NCBI GenBank assembly: GCA_937875245.1
Contig: CALNCH010000285.1
Coordinates: 1 to 5,108, forward strand
DNA length: 5,108 nucleotides
DNA from: an uncultured Spirochaetaceae bacterium
GTDB lineage: Bacteria; Spirochaetota; Spirochaetia; Treponematales; Treponemataceae
Direction of reading: 5' to 3'
Shown: positions 1 through 5,103 of the stretch, one piece after another
Position numbering within the stretch: position 1 is the first letter of the stretch
Layout of the letters: each line of letters begins with the position of its first letter
Program-made: the position numbers and the translations under genes
The notes under the pieces: generated by a model
Told to the model about the DNA's origin: nothing
The model's database searches: none
Seen by the model: only the letters and a program-made list of their open reading frames with translations

Positions 1-1
1 T

Positions 2-649
2 GATATTCATGGAACCACTCGGGATTGGATTGAAAGTTGGATTTCATTTGATGGTGTCCCTGCCCGTCTTTTTGATACAGCGGGATTACGAGAAACAGAA
101 GATACTGTTGAGCAAATAGGAGTAGAAAGAACCTTGGAGTTAACAGAAGATGCAGATTTAATTTTGTATCTCATCGATTCCACTAAAGGTCCCTCCCAAG
201 ATGATGTACATATGATTACTAAATTGTTGCAAAATACCAGCAACATTCCCGTAATTCTTGCATGGAATAAAATTGATTTAACCCCTGAATACACCAAGTA
301 TTCTGTACTAATTCCTCATAACGAAAAACTCTTCGGAATAGTTGGAATTAGTGCAAAAAAAGGTCTTGGGGTTTCAGATTTAACCAGCCAAGTAAAAAAA
401 GCATTAACCATTGGATTACAAACCGATAGAAATCAAACAGGCTTGGGGTCTGAAAGACAAAAGAAAGCCGTAGAAGAAGCTCTTGATTCCATTAACCACT
501 CCCTTATTGCACCTCAAATGGATTTACCTATGGATGCAGTTATTCAAGACATAGAAGATGCTATCAGTTTCCTTGGAGAAATAACTGGAGAAGTAAGCCC
601 TGACGATATTTTAGGGAATATATTCTCACGGTTTTGCGTAGGTAAGTAG
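2..649 (+). CDS. mnmE: tRNA uridine-5-carboxymethylaminomethyl(34) synthesis GTPase MnmE, C-terminal part (5' end outside window)
   Basis: MnmE works with MnmG to install the aminomethyl-type group on U34 of tRNAs that read two-codon boxes; it is a cytoplasmic, dimeric GTPase. Only the last 215 residues are here. The frame is open from base 2, so the gene enters from the left and the first ATG at 134 is internal. Numbering from the window edge, the visible GTPase motifs are G2 DIHGTTRD (1-8), G3 DTAG (25-28), G4 NKID (89-92) and G5 SAKKG (117-121). The G1/P-loop and the N-terminal folate-binding domain lie upstream. A helical segment follows (about 148-205) and the protein ends in FCVGK, matching the conserved FC(I/V)GK C-terminus whose cysteine is a family hallmark. 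His replaces the residue before GTTRD, a position that varies in the family (Ala in E. coli). ettA starts 36 bases downstream on the same strand with no convincing terminator between, so some read-through is likely. Confidence 0.95.
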   Translation, partial: DIHGTTRDWIESWISFDGVPARLFDTAGLRETEDTVEQIGVERTLELTEDADLILYLIDSTKGPSQDDVHMITKLLQNTSNIPVILAWNKIDLTPEYTKYSVLIPHNEKLFGIVGISAKKGLGVSDLTSQVKKALTIGLQTDRNQTGLGSERQKKAVEEALDSINHSLIAPQMDLPMDAVIQDIEDAISFLGEITGEVSPDDILGNIFSRFCVGK

Positions 650-670
650 CTACCAACAAACCTTTTTCTT

Positions 671-679
671 TGCTATACT
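671..679 (+). promoter_or_regulatory. Extended -10 promoter of ettA, probably giving a leaderless mRNA
   Basis: The bases read TGCTATACT: an extended -10 dinucleotide TG, one base, then TATACT (674-679), which matches TATAAT at five of six positions. No good -35 element lies 16-18 bases upstream, as is common for extended -10 promoters. Only six bases separate the hexamer from the ATG at 686, so transcription would be expected to begin at or next to the start codon. No Shine-Dalgarno sequence is present there, in agreement with leaderless initiation. The call rests on motif reading by eye. Confidence 0.5.
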
Positions 680-685
680 TCCCAC

Positions 686-1747
686 ATGGCAACAACATAC
701 GACGACAAAAAAATTATTTATACCATGGACCGAGTTTCTCGTTCCTATGGCACAAAACAAGTACTAAAAGACATTAGTATCTCTTATTATTATGGTGCAA
801 AAATAGGTGTTATTGGTGCAAACGGTTCTGGTAAATCTTCACTTTTTAAGATTTTTGCTGGCCTTGATACCGACTATACCGGAGAAACAAATTTGCTTCC
901 TGGTTTTTCCATCGGATACTTGGAACAAGAACCAGAATTAGAAAATGGTAAAACCGTTAAAGAAATTGTTTCTGAGGGAGCTGCTGAAATTACTGCTTTG
1001 TTAAAAGAGTTTGATGCAGTAAATGAAGCCTTTGGAGACCCAGATGCTGATTTTGATAAACTTTGTGCACGTCAAGCTGAGATTCAAGAAAAACTAGACT
1101 TGGCAGATGCATGGAACTTAGATACAAACCTTGAATTAGCAATGGATGCACTTCGCTGTCCAGACCCAGATCAATTAGTTGATGTATTATCTGGAGGGGA
1201 ACGCCGCCGTGTTGCACTTTGCCGATTATTACTCCAAAAACCGGATATCTTATTACTAGACGAACCTACCAACCACTTGGATGCAGAAACTGTTGCATGG
1301 TTAGAAAGACATTTGCAACAATACGAAGGTACCATTATTGCCATTACCCACGATCGTTACTTCTTAGATAATGTTGCAGGTTGGATTTTGGAATTAGACC
1401 GAGGAGAAGGCATTCCTTTTAAGGGTAACTATTCTAGCTGGCTGGAACAAAAAGAAAATCGCTTAGCATTAGAAGAAAAAGGTGAAAGTGAACGTCGAAA
1501 AGCCTTGAAGAAGGAATTGGAATGGATTCACATGAGCGCAAAAGGCCGTCAGGCTAAACATAAAGAACATATTTCTAAGTATGAGCAATTATTATCACAA
1601 GATGGTAAAGGCCAAATAAAGGATACAAAAATTTCAATTCCTGCCGGTCCTCGTTTAGGTGGAGTAGTAGTTGAAGCACAAGACTTAACGAAAGGATTTG
1701 GAGATAGACTTCTTTTTGAAAAACTATTCAACCAGGTTCTGTCGTAG
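686..1747 (+). CDS. ettA: EttA N-terminal fragment: first ATPase domain, arm and linker
   Basis: This is the 353-residue product of the upstream frame of broken ettA. Walker A is GANGSGKSS (44-52). The arm insertion between helices covers roughly 95-140. The ABC signature LSGGERRR is at 168-175, Walker B with catalytic Glu is ILLLDE (188-193), and the switch histidine is H222 in THDRYF. The linker that in ABC-F proteins reaches toward the peptidyl-transferase centre/P-site tRNA spans about 242-325 and contains ELEW and KGRQAKHK. The second domain begins at VVVEAQDLTKGFGDRLLFEKL, then eight out-of-frame codons lead to TAG. The ATG at 686 is preferred because it puts IYTMDRV in the family's N-terminal register and follows the -10 element closely; the ATG at residue 14 would cut into the first beta strand. 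Alone, this half lacks the partner sites needed to close two composite ATP pockets and is probably inactive. Confidence 0.85.
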   Translation: MATTYDDKKIIYTMDRVSRSYGTKQVLKDISISYYYGAKIGVIGANGSGKSSLFKIFAGLDTDYTGETNLLPGFSIGYLEQEPELENGKTVKEIVSEGAAEITALLKEFDAVNEAFGDPDADFDKLCARQAEIQEKLDLADAWNLDTNLELAMDALRCPDPDQLVDVLSGGERRRVALCRLLLQKPDILLLDEPTNHLDAETVAWLERHLQQYEGTIIAITHDRYFLDNVAGWILELDRGEGIPFKGNYSSWLEQKENRLALEEKGESERRKALKKELEWIHMSAKGRQAKHKEHISKYEQLLSQDGKGQIKDTKISIPAGPRLGGVVVEAQDLTKGFGDRLLFEKLFNQVLS

Positions 1748-1893
1748 GAATTGTTGGTCCTAACGGTGCTGGTAAAACAACCCTTTTTAAATTAATTGCC
1801 GATGCCGCTGGCCAAACTGTTGAACGACAAGATGGACAACCAGGTGGAGAAAAACCGGATTCTGGCTTTATCAAAGTTGGTTCCACTGTAAAA

Positions 1894-2436
1894 TTGACTT
1901 ATGTTGATCAGATGCGATCTTTGCTTGACCCTAACAAAACCGTTTGGGAACAACTTTCTGATGGACTTGATATTATCAAATTAGGAGCTGTTGACGAAAA
2001 GGGCAGACCTGTAAACGGTGCTATTCGAGAAGTAAATAGTAGAGCCTATTGTTCATGGTTCAACTTTAGTGGTCCAGATCAATCTAAAAAAGTTGGAGTT
2101 TTGTCTGGAGGAGAACGGAATCGCTTAAACTTAGGTATGATGCTTAAACAAGCTGCAAACCTCCTTTTATTAGACGAACCTACCAATGACTTAGACGTTA
2201 CCACCATTCGAGCATTAGAAGAAGCAATAGAAGAATTTGCCGGATGTGTATTGGTAATTAGCCATGACAGATGGTTTTTAGACCGAATTTGTACTCATAT
2301 ATTAGCTTTTGAAAACAATTCTGATGTGGTTATGTTTGAAGGTAACTGGACTGATTATGCAGAATGGAAAAAGAAAGAATTTGGAATTGATGTGGATAAA
2401 CCTCACAAAACCATTTATCGAAAAATGACTCGCTAA
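1894..2436 (+). CDS. ettA: EttA C-terminal fragment: second ATPase domain without its own usable start
   Basis: This frame is open from 1720, but the first plausible start codon is the TTG at 1894, which has no Shine-Dalgarno sequence. It is therefore better seen as the rest of the broken ettA than as an independent gene. The Walker A motif GPNGAGKTT is encoded at 1756-1782, upstream of that TTG, so a protein begun there could not bind ATP normally. Numbered from the TTG, the signature LSGGERNRL is at 70-78, Walker B plus Glu LLLLDE at about 90-95 followed by PTNDLD, and the switch histidine H124 lies in SHDRWFLD. The C-terminus is short and basic (IYRKMTR), like the KYKRIAK-type tail of E. 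coli EttA. Two stretches look longer than in E. coli: around 1801-1860 and around 1987-2040. Confidence 0.7.
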   Translation: MTYVDQMRSLLDPNKTVWEQLSDGLDIIKLGAVDEKGRPVNGAIREVNSRAYCSWFNFSGPDQSKKVGVLSGGERNRLNLGMMLKQAANLLLLDEPTNDLDVTTIRALEEAIEEFAGCVLVISHDRWFLDRICTHILAFENNSDVVMFEGNWTDYAEWKKKEFGIDVDKPHKTIYRKMTR

Positions 2437-2489
2437 TTTATTGCTTTTTAATACTTGTAGAGCTGTATAGAAGGGTCTTCCTTCCATGC

Positions 2490-2519
2490 TTGACATCACC
2501 CCATAGATTTTGTTAAACT
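2490..2519 (+). promoter_or_regulatory. Sigma-70-type promoter of tRNA-Ala
   Basis: A perfect TTGACA -35 box (2490-2495) is followed after 18 bases by TAAACT (2514-2519), which matches TATAAT at four of six positions including the key TA and final T. The expected transcription start is near 2526, about three bases before the mature 5' end of the tRNA. The tRNA therefore seems to be transcribed from its own promoter rather than only by read-through from ettA. Confidence 0.7.
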
Positions 2520-2528
2520 AGAGCAAAT

Positions 2529-2602
2529 GGGGGTGTAGCTCACCTGGCTAGAGCGTTTGAATGGCATTCAAAAGGTAGTCGGTTCAAGTCCGATCATCTC
2601 CA
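2529..2602 (+). tRNA. tRNA-Ala (anticodon GGC)
   Basis: A complete 74-base cloverleaf can be folded by hand. The acceptor stem is GGGGGTG (2529-2535) with CATCTCC (2595-2601), discriminator A2602. The D stem is GCTC/GAGC (2538-2541, 2551-2554) with GG in the loop. The anticodon stem is TTTGA/TCAAA (2556-2560, 2568-2572), loop ATGGCAT, anticodon GGC at 2563-2565. The variable loop has five bases (2573-2577). The T stem is GTCGG/CCGAT (2578-2582, 2590-2594) with loop TTCAAGT. The third acceptor pair is G-U, the main identity element for alanyl-tRNA synthetase, which supports the anticodon reading (GCC and GCU codons). The 3' CCA is not encoded and must be added by CCA transferase. Confidence 0.97.
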
Positions 2603-2608
2603 AAAAAA

Positions 2609-2646
2609 GACTAACAATATGAAGGGTTCTTCAATATTTGTTAGTC
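2609..2646. terminator. Bidirectional intrinsic terminator between tRNA-Ala and the leftward gtrA-like gene
   Basis: The arm at 2609-2624 (GACTAACAATATGAAG) pairs with 2629-2646 around a GGTT loop. All sixteen bases of the left arm can pair, with two single-base bulges in the right arm. Reading leftward, the hairpin is followed by seven T residues (complement of A2602-2608), a textbook terminator for the gtrA-like gene that ends at 2659. Reading rightward, it is followed by AATTTT (2647-2652), a weaker but usable tail for the tRNA transcript. The first base of the A run is also the tRNA discriminator, so the two elements touch. Confidence 0.85.
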
Positions 2647-2658
2647 AATTTTACTGAC

Positions 2659-3069
2659 TTACTCTTCTCTTTTCTTAAAAAAAATAGTTTTTCCTAAAAT
2701 ATAGTTTAAAATTCCTAAAAATGCACCTACAGTAACTTTAATAACCATATCCTTACAATGTAATACATCTACAAAATAAAACATTGCAAGAGTATCACAT
2801 AACCCACTTATTAACCTACTTAATAAAAAATAGAAACAAGAAAATAGTAATGCACTTACTCTAACATAGCTACGCAATTTAAAAACAAAAACCTTATTTA
2901 CCCAAAAGGCAAATAAATTAGCAACAAGCCATGCAAAAGCGGTGGATAATACAGTATTTATATGTAGAAATCTTGTAAAACAATAATAAAAAAAAACATT
3001 AATTAGGGCTGCAAGAACGCCCCAAATGACATACCGTAAGGCTTCAAAAAAATCTTTTTTACTTTCCAT
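2659..3069 (-). CDS. GtrA-family small membrane protein
   Basis: GtrA-like proteins are small, four-helix inner-membrane proteins associated with polyprenyl-linked sugar transfer; the founding member is thought to flip bactoprenol-linked glucose during O-antigen glucosylation. In this 136-residue protein the hydrophobic segments lie at about 12-33, 40-63, 73-101 and 108-130. Family-like features are the RYVIWGVLAALIN opening helix, NLFAFWVNKVFVF at the end of helix two, and GILNYILGKTIFF near a basic C-terminus. Length and topology fit the family well. No glycosyltransferase or lipid-sugar synthase gene is next to it, so the substrate cannot be inferred. The start at 3069 is chosen because a possible -10 element abuts the alternative ATG at 3076-3078, which would add three residues (MQN). 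The gene is divergent from the large unknown gene and ends at a strong terminator. Confidence 0.85.
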   Translation of the reverse strand: MESKKDFFEALRYVIWGVLAALINVFFYYCFTRFLHINTVLSTAFAWLVANLFAFWVNKVFVFKLRSYVRVSALLFSCFYFLLSRLISGLCDTLAMFYFVDVLHCKDMVIKVTVGAFLGILNYILGKTIFFKKREE

Positions 3070-3078
3070 GTTTTGCAT

Positions 3079-3087
3079 ATTATCACA
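3079..3087 (-). promoter_or_regulatory. Possible extended -10 promoter of the gtrA-like gene
   Basis: On the minus strand the sequence reads TGTGATAAT: TG, one base, then GATAAT (3084-3079), matching TATAAT at five of six positions. No clear -35 element is seen at 16-18 bases upstream. Transcription would start around 3072, only a few bases before the ATG at 3069, so the message would be essentially leaderless and the ATG at 3078 would lie outside it. A weak purine run (AGAGA) about ten bases before the 3078 ATG is the main argument for the longer protein. Confidence 0.4.
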
Positions 3088-3092
3088 TTCTC

Positions 3093-3121
3093 TTGAAAAA
3101 TACCTACTAAGATGCTACACT
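3093..3121 (+). promoter_or_regulatory. Promoter of the 560-residue unknown gene, overlapping its upstream ATG
   Basis: TTGAAA (3093-3098, five of six to TTGACA) is followed after exactly 17 bases by TACACT (3116-3121, four of six to TATAAT). The TG at 3113-3114 is correctly placed for an extended -10. The expected start near 3128 lies just before the ATG at 3130 and downstream of the ATG at 3112. Thus the promoter, if real, rules out the longer reading and makes the mRNA nearly leaderless. It stands back to back with the leftward -10 at 3079-3087, with only nine bases between that element and the closest edge of this one in the spacer. Confidence 0.5.
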
Positions 3122-3129
3122 TTGAAGAT

Positions 3130-4812
3130 ATGAATGACGAAATTGCCCCTGAAATAGCCGATTTACTTAATCAAAGTACTCGTGGTCAATCTACACCGAA
3201 TTTTGATGAACCTGATGATGATTACTTTTATCGTGATGACTTCACGGTGACACACTCAGAAAATGAACCTAGAAAACCTGTAGCACCCTATGCTCCGGTA
3301 GATTTACTAATCAAAGAATTTTTTCCAGTTACTAAGTTTTTTTCTGATACCCATACCTCTGAAGTTTTTTATGATTCTAATTATTACAAAGCTTGCTTAT
3401 CAGGAGAAAATGAAACTGCACATCGTCTTCACAATTTATTATCAAAATTTTTAACATGCCAAGATCCAAAAGATAGAACAGTCTACCGACAGCAAATGGT
3501 AAATGTGTATTGGGAATTTGTAAAAACACTAGCACCAAAAATGACTAATAAAAGCACTCATCCATCAAAGAAAATGTTGCTTCGTTATGGTGTGGTGTTA
3601 CCTTCTCTTTTTACACAAGAACAAAAAGAAATGTTTTCAACTGCTTTTATTGAAAACGATTCAAATGAACCTGTTTATTATTTAGATGAATGGTTTAGAG
3701 ATATTGCTTTAGGACGAGTTAATTTATCAGCAACAGATGAAGCCCGCCCACAAAAAAAAGCTACAGCCGGTAGTTCTGAAGAACAAACCCGGTTACTGCA
3801 ACTAAAAACAAAGAATGCAGGCAAATTACAAACAGCAGAAAACTATCTAGCAATGAGAGAAAGCGAACGCGCTATGCTAGAAGCTGAATTAAAATCTCGT
3901 ATAGATATCTTATGTGATCACTCCTTTGTTCCAGGTTTTGAACCTCATAAAGCACCTTACACTGAATCGCAAAAAAGACTTTTTACCGAAATATCTGATA
4001 AACTTCGATCCTTACAAAAAAATGACAAAGATTTAGCTAGCCTTCTAGAAGAATATCAGGAAACAAGAAAAATCTGTGATTCCTTAGACCTGAAGATTCA
4101 AGCTGGTCCTGAATTAACAGATGTATCAAGTTCTGATATAACTACAGAAGTTGAAACCGTCCGTCAAATGGCAAAGATGACTGTTGGAAGACAAGGAAAT
4201 CACTTCCCTATTTTTACCCGTGAATACTATCACTGTATTCCAAAAGGTACAGGTTTTAGAGAAAATGTTCTTTCTATACTTGCTTGGTTAGAATCTGTTG
4301 ATCTAAGTGCTTTTTGTCGTGTTCATAAAAATGTACAAAACCGAATAGTTCCTTTTGTTATTTTAGTACCAACCTATGGTGATACTGGATTTTGCTGGGA
4401 ACCCTTTGACCGATATAACAGAATAACCAGCCGAGGTCGCATTATAGTTCCCATGTATCCAAAAAGTCTTCAAATCGCCATTCTTACTGCAGTTGCTGAT
4501 TTACGTTGGCAAGTTGCAAAAGAAAAGGCATCATATTATTGGATGGAAGAAGGTTTAACCGGGCAATACTATCAATGGATGGTTTCTCAAAAATTAAAAG
4601 GTGACATTAAAGACTATTTTATAAATGACTATGTTCTTTGGATGACAAAAGAGTGCGAAGGAGTACAACGTCTTGATAAAGATGTCCGTGGTATCTTCTG
4701 GCGTCACATGCCTTTCTCTCAAGAAATCAAAGAAAAACTGAAAACACGAAGCCTTGTTTATCAAGAGTTGTATCAGCGAGATATTAACCGTTCAATGTCT
4801 GACGGTTATTGA
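3130..4812 (+). CDS. Hypothetical protein, 560 residues, with charged helical middle and aromatic-rich C-terminal domain
   Basis: I do not recognise this protein. No signal peptide or membrane segment is visible, so it is probably cytoplasmic. Numbered from Met at 3130, residues 1-50 are acidic and low-order-looking (DEPDDDYFYRDDF at 25-37). Residues 55-200 form a likely globular region with many aromatic residues (VNVYWEFVKTL, YYLDEWFRDIALG). Residues 215-325 are rich in Glu, Lys, Leu and Arg with coiled-coil character (for example NYLAMRESERAMLEAELKSR), interrupted by an FVPGFEPHKAPY stretch. Residues 340-550 form a second domain with notable Trp and Tyr: REYYHCIP, FVILVPTYGDTGFCWEPFDRY, RGRIIVPMYP, ADLRWQVAKEKASYYWMEEG and GIFWRHMP. 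No Walker, metal-site or DNA-binding motif stands out. The alternative ATG at 3112 would add six residues but overlaps the likely -10 box. It is divergent from the gtrA-like gene and its stop abuts the stop of the convergent small gene. Codon use and AT content resemble the neighbours, so transfer is not suggested. Confidence 0.85.
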   Translation: MNDEIAPEIADLLNQSTRGQSTPNFDEPDDDYFYRDDFTVTHSENEPRKPVAPYAPVDLLIKEFFPVTKFFSDTHTSEVFYDSNYYKACLSGENETAHRLHNLLSKFLTCQDPKDRTVYRQQMVNVYWEFVKTLAPKMTNKSTHPSKKMLLRYGVVLPSLFTQEQKEMFSTAFIENDSNEPVYYLDEWFRDIALGRVNLSATDEARPQKKATAGSSEEQTRLLQLKTKNAGKLQTAENYLAMRESERAMLEAELKSRIDILCDHSFVPGFEPHKAPYTESQKRLFTEISDKLRSLQKNDKDLASLLEEYQETRKICDSLDLKIQAGPELTDVSSSDITTEVETVRQMAKMTVGRQGNHFPIFTREYYHCIPKGTGFRENVLSILAWLESVDLSAFCRVHKNVQNRIVPFVILVPTYGDTGFCWEPFDRYNRITSRGRIIVPMYPKSLQIAILTAVADLRWQVAKEKASYYWMEEGLTGQYYQWMVSQKLKGDIKDYFINDYVLWMTKECEGVQRLDKDVRGIFWRHMPFSQEIKEKLKTRSLVYQELYQRDINRSMSDGY

Positions 4813-5097
4813 TTAATCTAAAGGATTTCTTTTCTTTTTATTGTACTTGCTGACAAAAAGTGGTTCTAGTTTTTCTTCTAGATTCCACTTTTTTATTATC
4901 AAAGTAGCTATTTTTTGATAAATAATCATACCTAAAACCACCGCCAATAAAAAAATAAATGGAATCATCATGGCCAAATTATCTTTTAATATCAAGCCAC
5001 CTAAAATAGTAAATAAAACTAAAAAGAATACAGTTATTAAAATATTTCCTATTGTGCCTAACAAAATAAATAATACGGTATTTTGTTTTTTTGTCAT
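4813..5097 (-). CDS. Small two-helix inner-membrane protein, possibly the Treponema family labelled 'leader peptide processing enzyme'
   Basis: This 94-residue protein has a short basic N-terminus (MTKKQNT), a long hydrophobic helix at about 8-37, a second at about 42-67, and a charged C-terminal tail (KKWNLEEKLEPLFVSKYNKKKR). The positive-inside pattern suggests both ends in the cytoplasm. The pattern of KKxNTxLFILxGTxxN at the start and a K-rich segment followed by an acidic-aromatic 'EKLEPLF' tail resembles, from memory, a small spirochaete family often labelled 'leader peptide processing enzyme'. I see no protease motif, so I would not carry that function over. The ATG at 5097 is preceded by GGAGA with six bases of spacing. 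Its promoter is outside the window, so it may be the last gene of a leftward operon. Its stop (4813-4815) directly follows the stop of the convergent large gene. Confidence 0.75.
   Translation of the reverse strand: MTKKQNTVLFILLGTIGNILITVFFLVLFTILGGLILKDNLAMMIPFIFLLAVVLGMIIYQKIATLIIKKWNLEEKLEPLFVSKYNKKKRNPLD
4855..4894 (+). terminator. Intrinsic terminator of the 560-residue gene, inside the convergent small gene
   Basis: AAAAAGTGG (4855-4863) is complementary to CCACTTTTT (4885-4893). Inside it, TCTAG (4865-4869) pairs with CTAGA (4878-4882) around an eight-base T-rich loop, separated from the outer stem by a one-by-two internal loop. On the + strand the GTGG/CCAC and TCTAG/CTAGA core is followed by six T residues (4889-4894). 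It lies 43 bases past the stop of the large gene. The A run at 4855-4859 gives a T tract on the minus strand too, so the hairpin could act both ways, but leftward it lies within translated sequence (KKWNLEEKLEPLF region). Confidence 0.6.
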
Positions 5098-5103
5098 TAC
5101 TTG

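Larger units (their letters stand above)
686..2436 (+). pseudogene. ettA: Energy-dependent translational throttle protein EttA (ABC-F ATPase), frameshifted
   Basis: EttA binds the ribosomal E site and, through ATP hydrolysis, controls entry of the 70S complex into the elongation cycle. The two open segments together give the whole family architecture: first ATPase domain with arm insertion, inter-domain linker, second ATPase domain and a short basic tail. Wording matches E. coli EttA closely as I recall it (for example GNYSSWLEQK, ELEW, PPGPRLG-like IPAGPRLG, DEPTNDLD). The frame changes from that of 686 to that of 1720-2436. The upstream frame stops at 1745-1747 and the downstream frame is closed by TGA at 1717-1719, so the break lies within 1720-1747. 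Aligning DRLLFEKL to the following TIQPGSVVGI leaves three residues fewer than E. coli plus the phase change, which fits a 10-base loss. Restoring 10 bases would give about 586 residues against 555 in E. coli, the excess being insertions in the second ATPase domain. It may be a true mutation or a sequence error; a programmed frameshift is less likely. Confidence 0.88.

Noticed and set aside
7..297. 96-codon open frame on the minus strand inside mnmE
   Set aside because: It lies wholly opposite a clear MnmE coding region with intact GTPase motifs; the translation is low-complexity in character and has no recognisable domain.
641..665. Small palindrome GGTA...TACC followed by T5 after mnmE, as a terminator
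   Set aside because: The stem is only four pairs, overlaps the stop codon, and the T run is separated from it by nearly ten bases.
990..1217. 75-codon minus-strand open frame inside ettA
   Set aside because: Antisense shadow of the EttA arm and signature region; no start signal and no domain.
1713..1726. Programmed -1 frameshifting in ettA at the T5 and A5 runs
   Set aside because: No X-XXY-YYZ heptamer is in phase. A slip of Glu-tRNA would land on TGA, leaving only a lone AAA slip. The fused product would still lack about three residues of a conserved strand.
1549..1731. 60-codon minus-strand open frame inside ettA
   Set aside because: Antisense shadow of the EttA linker, with no supporting signal.
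2470..2484. GAAGG/CCTTC hairpin between ettA and the tRNA promoter, as a terminator of ettA
   Set aside because: Only five base pairs with no following T run; it sits just before the -35 box and is probably chance.
2302..2499. 65-codon minus-strand open frame across the end of ettA
   Set aside because: It overlaps the EttA C-terminus and the tRNA promoter region, and its translation shows no family or start signal.
3112..3129. ATG at 3112 as the start of the large unknown gene
   Set aside because: It falls between the -35 and -10 elements of a well-spaced promoter and has no Shine-Dalgarno; kept as an alternative only.
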